Positions 1 through 7,485 of a stretch of 64,000 nucleotides of DNA are shown one piece after another; the first letter of the stretch is position 1, and every line of letters begins with the position of its first letter. The notes beneath the pieces were generated by a model. The model was not told the origin of the DNA and did no database searches. It was given only the letters and a program-made list of their open reading frames with translations. Source of the DNA: Bacteroidales bacterium (GTDB taxonomy: Bacteria; Bacteroidota; Bacteroidia; Bacteroidales; UBA4417); contig JADJHD010000011.1 in assembly GCA_016707705.1 (NCBI GenBank), positions 1-64,000 on the forward strand, written 5' to 3'. Position numbers and translations under genes: made by a program.

Positions 1-215
1 AATTGTAGTAGTATTATTTAAATATCAAATCCTTAAATCTTCAAATTTCAACTAGAATAAACCACAGAATATCAGATTAATATAAAATATTTCAAAAAAA
101 TTTAAATTCCGGATAGGGGTAAAATAGAGTGGCTGTGTATAATTAGTGTTGGGACGATAAAGATCAACCAACCCGAAACAGAATCCACTCAATCAAATAA
201 CTAAAATAAGAAACC
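1..215. other. Leading intergenic stretch
   Basis: A+T-rich DNA before the first gene. I see no open reading frame of interest, no RNA fold and no clear TAnnTTTG promoter element. It presumably carries the promoter of the lipoprotein gene that begins at 216. Confidence 0.5.
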
Positions 216-1151
216 ATGAAAGCAACAAATCTCTTCAGGCTAATTGCACTCTCCACCGCTGTTCTTGCCATCTCCTTCAGCAGCTGCAAGAAGGACAACA
301 CAGATGAAACTTCAGCTACTGCTTCCCTTGAACAACTCAGTACCGATGAAACCAATGTAGAAGCCGTTACCGATGATGCATTAAAAGATGTTGAAAATGT
401 AATGTCCTATCATAACAGTGGTTACAAGTCTACAGACGGTATTCCCTGCAACGCTACCCTCGATTCAGTAGGTGTAGTCAACGATACCATTACCATGTAC
501 ATCACCTATGACGGACTCAACTGCAACGGAACCCGCAACCGTGTTGGACAGGTACAAATCAGGAAGGCCGTTGGGACTTTCTGGGGAATGGAAGGTGCCT
601 CAGTTCAGATTTCATATATCAACTTCGCAGTTACCCGCGTTGCTACAGGCCGCACCATCACATTGAACGGAACCAAAACCTTCACCAATGTAAGCGGAGG
701 ATTCGTTTGGCAGCTTGGAACAACACTTACTTCTGTAATTCACAGGGTTGAAGGCAGCATGAACATCACCTTCGACAATGGAACCACCCGCAGCTGGAAT
801 GTTGCCCGTCAGCGCACCTACACCGGAGTTCCTGATGCATTGGTGATGACCATTGAAGGATTCGGTTCTGCCGAAGGATATGAGAACCTGGTAACCTGGG
901 GAACCAATCGCCAGAGCGAGCAGTTCTACACTCAGATTACAACTCCTGTTGCTCATCGCCAGCTTTGCGGATGGGATCCAGTTTCAGGAACCAAGGTTCA
1001 CCAGATCCCCGCCATGGAAAAGAGCGCGATCATTACATTTGGATACAACAATAACAATGAGCCCATCAGCGGTGATGAATGCCCAACCCGCTTCCGCGTC
1101 GACTGGACTCACGGTTCAATCTCAGGAACAAAATACATTCAACTTCCATAA
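216..1151 (+). CDS. Putative lipoprotein, tandem paralog 1
   Basis: The 311-residue product opens with a lipoprotein signal peptide: a charged start, a hydrophobic stretch to about residue 20, and an SSCKK lipobox with the acylated cysteine at C24. In Bacteroidota this predicts a membrane-anchored lipoprotein facing the periplasm or surface. The mature part starts with an acidic segment (residues 28-65) and continues as a predicted beta-rich body without a domain I recognise. It is clearly homologous along its whole length to the next gene (1578-2516), sharing blocks such as GLNCNG, RTITLNG, RSWNVARQRTYTG and the C-terminal GTKYI. The pair therefore looks like a tandem duplication. Function unknown. 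The ATG is chosen because it gives the signal peptide directly. Confidence 0.8.
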   Translation: MKATNLFRLIALSTAVLAISFSSCKKDNTDETSATASLEQLSTDETNVEAVTDDALKDVENVMSYHNSGYKSTDGIPCNATLDSVGVVNDTITMYITYDGLNCNGTRNRVGQVQIRKAVGTFWGMEGASVQISYINFAVTRVATGRTITLNGTKTFTNVSGGFVWQLGTTLTSVIHRVEGSMNITFDNGTTRSWNVARQRTYTGVPDALVMTIEGFGSAEGYENLVTWGTNRQSEQFYTQITTPVAHRQLCGWDPVSGTKVHQIPAMEKSAIITFGYNNNNEPISGDECPTRFRVDWTHGSISGTKYIQLP

Positions 1152-1172
1152 CATCGTTTGCTTGTCGGAATC

Positions 1173-1200
1173 GGGAGACTGCCCTCGGGTAGTCTCCCTT
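1173..1200 (+). terminator. Probable terminator after lipoprotein 1
   Basis: An 8-bp perfect stem (GGGAGACT at 1173-1180 and AGTCTCCC at 1191-1198) extends inward through a GCCC/GGGT pairing, and lies 22 bases after the stop codon. Only a short T tract follows, so termination strength is uncertain. Confidence 0.55.
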
Positions 1201-1279
1201 CACTGCTGAAAGGCATCCCGTAAACTTCAATGAATTTGAGTAAGTATCTAAATTTTACAATAAAGGAAGATAGAATTCA

Positions 1280-1443
1280 TCCGCCGGCTGGCGGACAGAA
1301 TTCAGGAGTCAGAATTCAGGAGTCAGAATTGAGAAAACAGATCTATTATATGGAAAATTATTCTGTCTGCCGGAGGCTGATTGCACTTGCTTCTGGCTCC
1401 TTACTTCTAGATTCTGGATTCTGGCTCCTGACTTCTGAATTCT
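1280..1443. repeat. Palindrome followed by degenerate 7-bp repeats forming an inverted repeat
   Basis: The quasi-palindrome TCCGCCGGCTGGCGGA occupies 1280-1295. It leads straight into alternating units of the type CAGAATT and CAGGAGT (1296-1329). After about 80 bases the same units return in inverted orientation (1408-1443), and a decayed inverted copy of the palindrome edge (ATTCTGTCTGCCGG) sits at 1360-1373. The arms could fold into one long imperfect hairpin. No gene lies between 1152 and 1577; apart from this repeat and a promoter element I see nothing else there. Confidence 0.7.
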
Positions 1444-1511
1444 TTTACCCTCAAAGCAATAATATCAACCAGTTTCAATGTCTTTTTCAATCACATTAAA
1501 GCATCATAAGG

Positions 1512-1519
1512 TATCTTTG
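1512..1519 (+). promoter_or_regulatory. Bacteroidota-type -7 element for lipoprotein 2
   Basis: TATCTTTG matches the TAnnTTTG consensus of the primary Bacteroidota sigma factor. It lies about 58 bases before the ATG at 1578. A clear TTG -33 element is not visible at the normal spacing. Confidence 0.5.
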
Positions 1520-1577
1520 CAGATAATCAGCAACTCAGCAACATATTCACAAATTCGCGGTACTCAATCCATATATC

Positions 1578-2516
1578 ATGAAAACAAGGTCGATTCTCAA
1601 TTTGGCATTCATTCTACTGGCTTTTTGCCTGTTAGCCTTTTCATCCTGCAAGAAGGATAATATCCAGAAGGGCAAATCCGATTTTGCCAGCATGGAACAG
1701 CTTTCTGCCGATGAAAACAATATGGAAGCTGTAACCGATGATGCCCTCAAGGATGTGGAAAGTGTATTGTCATACCAGGGAGGAGGATACAAATCGCTGA
1801 GCGGCATTCCTTGCAATGCTTCCCTTGATTCAGCTTCGGTTGTAAATGACACGGTGACTCTGTTTATTACTTACAACGGTCTCAATTGCAATGGTAACCG
1901 GAACCGCACCGGACAGGTGGAGATCAGAAAGAGAATAGGCACGCATTGGGGACAGGCAGGCGCATCCATACAGATCCGGTACATTGATTTTGCAGTTACC
2001 AAGGTTGCCACCGACCGCACCATCACCCTTAACGGAGTAAAAACTTTTGAAAATGTGAGCGGAGGTTTTATCTGGCAGCTTGGATTATCACGCACTACCA
2101 TCATACAGAAGGTAAGCGGGAATATGCAGATCACCTTTGAAAACGGAGATACCCGCAGCTGGAATATCGCCCGACAGAGAACCTACACCGGCTCGCTGGG
2201 ACAATTGTCGATGACCGTGGATGGTTTTGGAACTTCCGGAGAATACAACAATCTTGTTACCTGGGGAACCAACCGCAATGGCGAGGATTTCTACACCAGC
2301 ATTGCACAAAGCATCGTGCATAAGGAAAGCTGTGGGTGGGATCCTGTAGCCGGCATCAAGATTCATCGAATTCCTGCTCAGGATAAGTCCGCCACCCTCA
2401 CTTTTGGATATAATTCCGGCAGTACCCTGGTTACCGGTGATGAGTGCCCAACCCATTTCCGCCTCGACTGGATCAACGGTACCTATTCAGGAACCAAGTA
2501 TATTGCTTTGCCGTAG
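1578..2516 (+). CDS. Putative lipoprotein, tandem paralog 2
   Basis: This 312-residue protein is the second copy of the tandem lipoprotein pair. Its signal peptide ends in a lipobox with cysteine C24 followed by two lysines, exactly as in the upstream paralog. Shared blocks include EAVTDDALKDVE near residue 55, SGIPCNASLDS, GLNCNGNRNR, TLNGVKTFENVSGGF and DECPTHFR. Conservation runs to the C-terminus, while the segment just after the cysteine differs more. The fold looks beta-rich and no catalytic motif is apparent. Having its own promoter element at 1512 and a terminator-like hairpin between the two genes suggests separate transcription. Function unknown; surface binding or structural roles are possible but unsupported. 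Confidence 0.8.
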   Translation: MKTRSILNLAFILLAFCLLAFSSCKKDNIQKGKSDFASMEQLSADENNMEAVTDDALKDVESVLSYQGGGYKSLSGIPCNASLDSASVVNDTVTLFITYNGLNCNGNRNRTGQVEIRKRIGTHWGQAGASIQIRYIDFAVTKVATDRTITLNGVKTFENVSGGFIWQLGLSRTTIIQKVSGNMQITFENGDTRSWNIARQRTYTGSLGQLSMTVDGFGTSGEYNNLVTWGTNRNGEDFYTSIAQSIVHKESCGWDPVAGIKIHRIPAQDKSATLTFGYNSGSTLVTGDECPTHFRLDWINGTYSGTKYIALP

Positions 2517-2535
2517 GGATTGGGGATTAATGATT

Positions 2536-2590
2536 GGCACCTGTGCATAGGGACTAGCCGTAAAGCAGGCTCTATGTGTGCCAGCTTTTT
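2536..2590. terminator. Possible terminator hairpin after lipoprotein 2
   Basis: An imperfect inverted repeat (GGCACCTGTGCATAG near 2537 against CTATGTGTGCC ending near 2582) is followed by CTTTTT. It lies between convergent genes and could stop transcription from either side. The stem contains bulges. Confidence 0.35.
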
Positions 2591-2592
2591 AT

Positions 2593-3090
2593 TTATTCTT
2601 GAGAGAACGAATAGATGTCTCCATATTCTCCCTTACATTTTAGAAAAATTTCTTTAGGTAGTCCTTTAGAAAGATCAATGATTGTTGTCATTTTAGAATC
2701 ACAGTCATCATTATCTGTATTATAAAATATTAGAGTATTGTTTTCTAATTTGTCAGGAAGGTCGTAAGTCATTGTTAAACAATAGTTTCCAATATATTCA
2801 TTCTTTTGATTGAAAACTAGTATTCTACTAGTTGCACTTGGCGATACTCCCCAGTACAATAAGGAATTCATTATTTTAAATATTTGATTTTGATTAGTTA
2901 ATACTTGCCCTAGATAGGTTAGATGTGTTTCAGCTTGTCCACCTTCAGTCCATTTTCCGAAAACTAAAGTGCTATCTATGATACCCTTTTCCAATACAAT
3001 TATTCTTTTTTCTGCATCTGTCTCTTGTCCTTTTACAGAAAAGCTCAGTGCAATTGTAAAGAAAATTATTCCTGTCAGGATATGTTTCAT
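2593..3090 (-). CDS. Hypothetical secreted protein
   Basis: A 165-residue protein with an N-terminal signal peptide: MKHIL followed by a hydrophobic run to about residue 19, with likely cleavage after VKG. The rest is a small mixed alpha/beta protein without cysteine pairs in a recognised pattern or a family motif I can name. It is A+T-rich compared with the housekeeping genes downstream. It sits next to the GC-rich hairpin at 3091-3190 and the ADP-ribosyltransferase-like gene, all on the minus strand, which suggests an acquired segment. Function unknown. Confidence 0.6.
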   Translation of the reverse strand: MKHILTGIIFFTIALSFSVKGQETDAEKRIIVLEKGIIDSTLVFGKWTEGGQAETHLTYLGQVLTNQNQIFKIMNSLLYWGVSPSATSRILVFNQKNEYIGNYCLTMTYDLPDKLENNTLIFYNTDNDDCDSKMTTIIDLSKGLPKEIFLKCKGEYGDIYSFSQE

Positions 3091-3190
3091 GTGATTACTT
3101 GGGCAAACGTTCCGGGGTCTGGCGCTGCAGCCGTCTCACTCGTCATCAACAGAGGCCGTAACGCCCGCCCCCTGTTGTATGCAGGCCATA
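3091..3190 (-). other. GC-rich hairpin region, attC-like
   Basis: This roughly 100-bp gap is strikingly GC-rich between two A+T-rich genes. On the minus strand it reads GCATACAAC, then a GGGGGCGGGCGTTACGGCC arm, a loop, and a partly complementary arm GGCTGCAGCGCCAGACCCC, then GTTTGCCC. The arms pair imperfectly. A long imperfect hairpin at the 3' end of a small accessory gene, bounded by short outer repeats, is what an integron cassette recombination site looks like. I see no integrase in the window and the outer boxes do not fully fit the RYYYAAC/GTTRRRY consensus. The element GTTGTATGCAGGC at 3174-3186 is repeated in inverse orientation at 4115-4127. Confidence 0.4.
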
Positions 3191-3823
3191 CTATGGGAAA
3201 CTTATTCTTTCACGAGGTATGAAGAATCCTTTTATGCAATTTAAATTCCGAATACTAACCTGAATGTGATTTTTATTCTGTATTCCGGCACCCTCAAAAG
3301 CAGGACCACCTTCAGTAAATATTCCTCTAACAGTATCAAAGTGACGTAATTCAGTGAATCCTTTTGTATTAATATCTTCTTGTCTCTGTTCTTCAATCTT
3401 ATTAAACAGAAATTCAATCACAGCACAATCAAGTTCTCTTATGATTCTGTCATGATATTCATCTTTAGAAAAGTCTTTGTTTTTTGGAATTTCCTTGCCT
3501 GCAATGGACAAGTGAGTTTTCATTAAATCAAAATATTTTGCTATTAAATCAATAAACTCAGAATCAGTTAGATCTAAACAATAATCCAATTGATATACTA
3601 CCCCAACAACACAAGGATTATTAATTTCTCCTCTGTCTCTTTTGTCTTCAGCCCATTTCAGAGCTCTTGCTGTATTATTTTCCCAGATATAAAACCCATT
3701 TCCAAGCCAGTCATAAGCTTTTTGGCTTTTTTCAACTTTATTTGGATTAGAAACTAAACTATCTCGCACAGATTGGTCACATCCATGAAAACCAATCATG
3801 AGATTAGGTCTACTCTTATACAT
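3191..3823 (-). CDS. Putative ADP-ribosyltransferase-fold protein (DUF3990-like)
   Basis: The 210-residue product has the hallmarks of the ADP-ribosyltransferase superfamily as seen in DUF3990-like proteins. There is a histidine in FHGCD (H13), then WLGNGFYIWE (Y45, E48) followed by TARALKWAED, and a later EGGPAFEGAG segment and HIQVSIRN strand near residues 171-193. H13 and Y45 would be the H and Y of an H-Y-E NAD-binding triad; the catalytic glutamate is not certain. There is no signal peptide, so it should act in the cytoplasm. Its ATG overlaps the stop of the 57-residue gene upstream (TAATG), implying translational coupling. The pairing resembles toxin-antitoxin or anti-phage modules, but this is inference. 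Function unproven. Confidence 0.65.
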   Translation of the reverse strand: MYKSRPNLMIGFHGCDQSVRDSLVSNPNKVEKSQKAYDWLGNGFYIWENNTARALKWAEDKRDRGEINNPCVVGVVYQLDYCLDLTDSEFIDLIAKYFDLMKTHLSIAGKEIPKNKDFSKDEYHDRIIRELDCAVIEFLFNKIEEQRQEDINTKGFTELRHFDTVRGIFTEGGPAFEGAGIQNKNHIQVSIRNLNCIKGFFIPRERISFP

Positions 3824-3996
3824 TATTTATCTGAAACCAAGACCTTTTTTAGATTCTTATAATGTATAGTAAAATTCTCTCCTTTTGTCAAAATCTTAGC
3901 TGATTGAAGCGAAGCAACAATTTTGTTTCTATCTTTCTGCTTCAACTCAATGTTTTCTGCTAAAGATATTAAGAGCTTTACTTGATTAGCTTCCAT
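3823..3996 (-). CDS. Small protein coupled to the ADP-ribosyltransferase-like gene
   Basis: A 57-residue open reading frame begins MEANQVKLLISLAENIELKQ and ends KKVLVSDK. It is lysine-rich and predicted largely helical in its first half (residues 3-33). Its TAA stop overlaps the ATG of the next gene by one base, a classic coupling signal. A TATCTTTG promoter element lies just upstream at 4021-4028. It is too short to assign to a family. By position it could be an antitoxin or specificity partner for the ADP-ribosyltransferase-fold protein. The tight coupling and reading-frame integrity are the main evidence that it is a real gene. Confidence 0.55.
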   Translation of the reverse strand: MEANQVKLLISLAENIELKQKDRNKIVASLQSAKILTKGENFTIHYKNLKKVLVSDK

Positions 3997-4020
3997 GAAA
4001 GTTCTTTATAATATATTGTC

Positions 4021-4028
4021 CAAAGATA
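4021..4028 (-). promoter_or_regulatory. -7 element for the small protein/ADP-ribosyltransferase pair
   Basis: The minus strand reads TATCTTTG here, matching TAnnTTTG, about 25 bases before the ATG at 3996. It gives the two-gene unit its own promoter. The -33 region is weak. Confidence 0.45.
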
Positions 4029-4114
4029 GAACAATTATTGCAGAAAGTGATGCAAATACTAATGCTAATACTAATTCAAATCTTGGTGATGTTGTCATTG
4101 AGGAAACTGCTTAG

Positions 4115-4127
4115 GCTTGCATACAAC
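4115..4127. repeat. Inverted repeat partner flanking the two-gene module
   Basis: GCTTGCATACAAC is the reverse complement, with one mismatch, of GTTGTATGCAGGC at 3174-3186. The two copies enclose the genes at 3191-3996, so they may mark the boundaries of an inserted module or cassette. Confidence 0.45.
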
Positions 4128-4175
4128 TCATGTATATAAGCGTAAATTCAATTTTATACAAGAATCTATTCCCAT

Positions 4176-5216
4176 TCATTCCCTCAATTTTATATAAAAC
4201 TGCTCTATAATGATGTCAAGCATATCGGAATATATCAGCCTTGCATTTTCATAGGATTGATCATTATTCAAGGCGAGCAGTTTCTGATTGTCAATCTGTT
4301 TCAGGTATTCAATAAATGCACCGGCAATAGGGTAGAGGATGCCATTATCGTATTTTGCCTCTCCCTTCCAGCATTTCACCAGATCGAAGTTTGACTGCTT
4401 GTAAGCTTCCCTTGCTTGTGCCATCTTATCATTGTTGTTCCAATCGAAGCAAACTGCAATGCCCTCATTGATAAAGTGGTTTATTTTCTTGTCCTTATTG
4501 GTCCAGAAGCTGATCACATGCGCGAGTTCATGTCCGGGTGACTGTCCCGTCCGGTTATGAGATACGCAATAATTTGAATTGGAGAATCCCAGGTTGAGCT
4601 TCAGGATCTCATTATAGTTCTGCCTGGTATTCCACACAAAGAAGTCAACCTTTTTGGGAAGTGTGGAACCAAAATAGGCAGTGGTCTTTTCAAAGGCTTC
4701 TTGTCTGCTCTTAACAGTAAACTGAATCCTCTTTGTATCGGAGGTATCCTGAAAATGAAAGATGATATTTTCAGATTCTACGGTCTTCCAATTGCTGTAG
4801 TATTCGTCAAATCCGAAAAGCAGGGCGTAATATTTCAATTCCTTTCCTGAGCTGGCCGTTCCCTCGCAGGCTTTTGCCTTCGCATAATATTCTCCGGCTT
4901 TTTGCAGCTGCCCGAGGCCGTATAAAGCCTTCATCATTTCAATATTCGCCCAGGCAAACTGCCAGTCCTCATTCGCATTTTCAAGTATGATTGTCAGATA
5001 GGGAATCGCATTGGCATATTCAATTTTCCCATTCCACGATTTGGCAGCACCCAGATTTGCATCAATGTCCTTTGGGTTCTCCTTCAGAATCTCATCAGCC
5101 AGCAGCAGGGCCTTGTCAAAGTCATGCTGATAAAACGCCTTCGACATCTGCTTCTTTTGAGCCAGACAATTCAGTGTTAAAGCCAATAGAAAAATAAGGG
5201 GGATAGTCTTTTTCAT
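4176..5216 (-). CDS. Secreted TPR-containing zinc metallopeptidase-like protein
   Basis: The chosen start at 5216 (MKKTIPLIFLLAL) gives a clean signal peptide ending near CLAQ and a 346-residue product. A longer frame reaches 5309 but adds a non-secretory leader. The first 120 residues form TPR-like helical repeats (KALLLADEILKENP; FAWANIEMMKALYGLGQLQKAGEYYAKA). The C-terminal half carries a gluzincin zinc motif HELAH at about residues 229-233, with a third ligand candidate in NEGIA near residue 251. This matches the general layout of MA-clan peptidases fused to TPRs. Substrate unknown; it probably acts in the periplasm or at the surface. It ends 104 bases upstream in sense from the acyl-CoA ligase gene on the same strand. 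Confidence 0.7.
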   Translation of the reverse strand: MKKTIPLIFLLALTLNCLAQKKQMSKAFYQHDFDKALLLADEILKENPKDIDANLGAAKSWNGKIEYANAIPYLTIILENANEDWQFAWANIEMMKALYGLGQLQKAGEYYAKAKACEGTASSGKELKYYALLFGFDEYYSNWKTVESENIIFHFQDTSDTKRIQFTVKSRQEAFEKTTAYFGSTLPKKVDFFVWNTRQNYNEILKLNLGFSNSNYCVSHNRTGQSPGHELAHVISFWTNKDKKINHFINEGIAVCFDWNNNDKMAQAREAYKQSNFDLVKCWKGEAKYDNGILYPIAGAFIEYLKQIDNQKLLALNNDQSYENARLIYSDMLDIIIEQFYIKLRE

Positions 5217-5320
5217 ATCACTCAGTCTTTCTCTGATAAACGGATTGCCTGCCTGAATTTTTCTGAAATTCGCCGGTTTAGTAAGGATTACGCAGAAACT
5301 GGTATCCAATCTTCCAATTT

Positions 5321-7234
5321 CTATCTTGAAGAAAGCAAATCCTTCATGGCTTTCATATTCTCCTTGCCATAGAAATCCTTGCCTTCAGCGGTGTACAGGC
5401 TTTCAATCCTGTCCTTGTAGGCTGCATTGATCTTGCCTCTTACCATCTTCATTGTGGAATTCATCATATGGTTGTCCTCTGTGAAAGCCTCCGGCAAAAT
5501 TCCCACAGCTGCAGGCAGCCAGCGCTGAGGGAACATATTGCGGTAATGGCCATGACCCTTGTAGTGCTGCAGTTCCTTATCTATTATATGCAATGCCTCC
5601 TTGATTCCTTCATCAGTATCCGCCGTCAGATGCTTATGGGTCAGATGTCTTTTAATGGCTTCCTTGTTGGGTACCAGCAGACAAATGGTATATGGATCCT
5701 GATTGTTGTGAAGCATGCATTGGTCGATGTACTCGCTTTGGGCAATAAATGCTTCTTCAATGCCTTCCGGACTGTATTTTTCGCCATCATCGCCAATCAG
5801 CAGACTCTTGAATCTACCCAGTACATAGAGGAATCCGTCGGCATCCATATATCCCAGGTCACCGGTGAAGAGCCAGCCATCACGCAGACTTTCGGCACTG
5901 GCTTCAGGATTATCCCAGTATCCCAGCATTACATTCTCACCCCTTACCACGATTTCGCCCTTTTCGCCAATGGGAAGTGCATTTCCTTTATCATCACAGA
6001 TTTTGAGGTCCATGTTTTTCACCAGCACCCCTGATGAACCCAGCTTATGCTTCGCCTTGGAGTTGGAGGAGATCACAGGAGAGGCTTCCGTAAGGCCGTA
6101 CCCCTGAAACATCGGCATTCCAATGGCATAGAAGAATCTCTGCAGTTCAATGTCAAGCAAGGCACCGCCTCCGATAAAGAACTCAAGTCTGCCGCCAAAT
6201 CCTTCGCGAATCTTGCTGAAGAGAATCTTGTCGTAAAGAGCTATCAGTGGTTTGTAGATGAATGTGAGTCCTTTTCCCTTATTATATCCGTCGTTATTGT
6301 ATTTGTAGGAGATATGCAGTGCGTGCTTGAAGAGTCCGTTGATAACAGCACCCTTATCGCGAATCCCCTTTTCGATATTCTTTCTGAAATTGGTAGCCAG
6401 TGCCGGAACACTCATCAGCAGATGTGGCCTGTTTTCCCTGATATTGATGGGAATATTCTTCAGCGTTTCCATTCCTGTTTTCCCCAGCTGAATTGATGCC
6501 AGAGAGGCACCTTTACCCATCATGCAGTAAATGCAGGCAGTATGTGCAAAAGCATGGTCCCAGGGAAGAATGGCCAGCGTGGTATAATCCGGTGGAATGT
6601 CCATCAGGGTGTACGACTGTAGTACATTGGAAACATAATTGTTATGTGAAAGCACAATTCCCTTGGGAGCGGCCGTTGTTCCTGAGGTATAGCAAATATT
6701 TGCAGGATCGGTGGGTTGGATGGCCTTGCAGGAATCTGCAACTGCCTTAGGGTTTGAAGCAAGGAATTCCTTGCCTTTGGTCATTACCTCTGTAAATGAA
6801 ATCTCACCATTAGAGGAATCAGCATTTCCATCGATCAGAATCAGCAGTTCCAGTGCCGGCAAATCTTTCCGCACGTCCCTGACCTTTTGAGCCTGCCTTT
6901 CGGAGACAATAGCCATCCTGCAACCCGAATGGGCAATCCTGTAGCGAATTTCTTCAGGCTCAGCAAGCTTTACCGACATAGGAACATTGATAGCTCCGCA
7001 ATACAGAATTCCCAGTTCACTTATGATCCATGCATTTCTGCCTTCCGATAGCAATGCAACCCTATCGCCCTTTTTCACGCCAAGTGACAGAAGTCCGGCA
7101 GCAAAATTGCCCACCAGATCCCTGGTTTGACTGTAACTGGTTCCATTGAATACATCAGTGGTCTTTTCCAGCATGTAAACATTGTTGGGAAAGGCTGCAA
7201 CACTCTTTTCGAAGAATTCCGGTATTGTTTGCAT
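5321..7234 (-). CDS. AMP-dependent long-chain acyl-CoA synthetase (FadD-like)
   Basis: This 637-residue protein activates a carboxylic acid, most likely a long-chain fatty acid, as acyl-AMP and then acyl-CoA. The adenylate-forming motifs are complete: the P-loop YTSGTTAAPKG (about 182-192), GGGALLD (355-361), QGYGLTEASP (377-386), the TGDLGY aspartate D459, and the hinge region LGRFKSL near residue 475 with GEKYSPEGIEEAF. Length and motif order fit the long-chain acyl-CoA ligase family. No transmembrane segment or signal is apparent, so a cytoplasmic or peripheral membrane location is likely. The gene stands largely alone, with the metallopeptidase gene following on the same strand. Exact chain-length preference cannot be read from sequence. 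Confidence 0.85.
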   Translation of the reverse strand: MQTIPEFFEKSVAAFPNNVYMLEKTTDVFNGTSYSQTRDLVGNFAAGLLSLGVKKGDRVALLSEGRNAWIISELGILYCGAINVPMSVKLAEPEEIRYRIAHSGCRMAIVSERQAQKVRDVRKDLPALELLILIDGNADSSNGEISFTEVMTKGKEFLASNPKAVADSCKAIQPTDPANICYTSGTTAAPKGIVLSHNNYVSNVLQSYTLMDIPPDYTTLAILPWDHAFAHTACIYCMMGKGASLASIQLGKTGMETLKNIPINIRENRPHLLMSVPALATNFRKNIEKGIRDKGAVINGLFKHALHISYKYNNDGYNKGKGLTFIYKPLIALYDKILFSKIREGFGGRLEFFIGGGALLDIELQRFFYAIGMPMFQGYGLTEASPVISSNSKAKHKLGSSGVLVKNMDLKICDDKGNALPIGEKGEIVVRGENVMLGYWDNPEASAESLRDGWLFTGDLGYMDADGFLYVLGRFKSLLIGDDGEKYSPEGIEEAFIAQSEYIDQCMLHNNQDPYTICLLVPNKEAIKRHLTHKHLTADTDEGIKEALHIIDKELQHYKGHGHYRNMFPQRWLPAAVGILPEAFTEDNHMMNSTMKMVRGKINAAYKDRIESLYTAEGKDFYGKENMKAMKDLLSSR

Positions 7235-7485
7235 AAAGATGGATTGTTAGGGTAATTCCATGGACGGGTCATCGGATTGCAGCCCGCAATACAAATATGC
7301 AATAAAAAGTTAAAGAGTTAAATGCACCCAGCCCGGCGGGGGGAGGCGGCCCGGCCGGCTGGCGGACAGAATAGTTTTGTTAAAACAGGCGGTTTTATTT
7401 TTTGGTTTGTGGGCTGCTGTTTGTCGGGCGGGGGGGGGGGGTTTTTTTAGATTTTGGCGTTTAACTTCCGGCAGTTTTGAGAATA
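7235..7485. other. Intergenic segment with GC-rich islands, palindrome copy and G12 tract
   Basis: This gap contains a GC-rich patch (7331-7366) that includes a partial copy of the dispersed palindrome (GGCTGGCGGA at 7357-7366, followed by CAGAAT as at 1296). A second patch ends in a run of 12 G residues at 7430-7441 and seven T residues. No gene is seen. The homopolymer makes this a likely place for sequencing or assembly error. Confidence 0.55.

Noticed and set aside
949..1209. 86-residue frame overlapping the end of lipoprotein 1
   Set aside because: It is out of frame with the lipoprotein and extends into its terminator; no homology or start signal.
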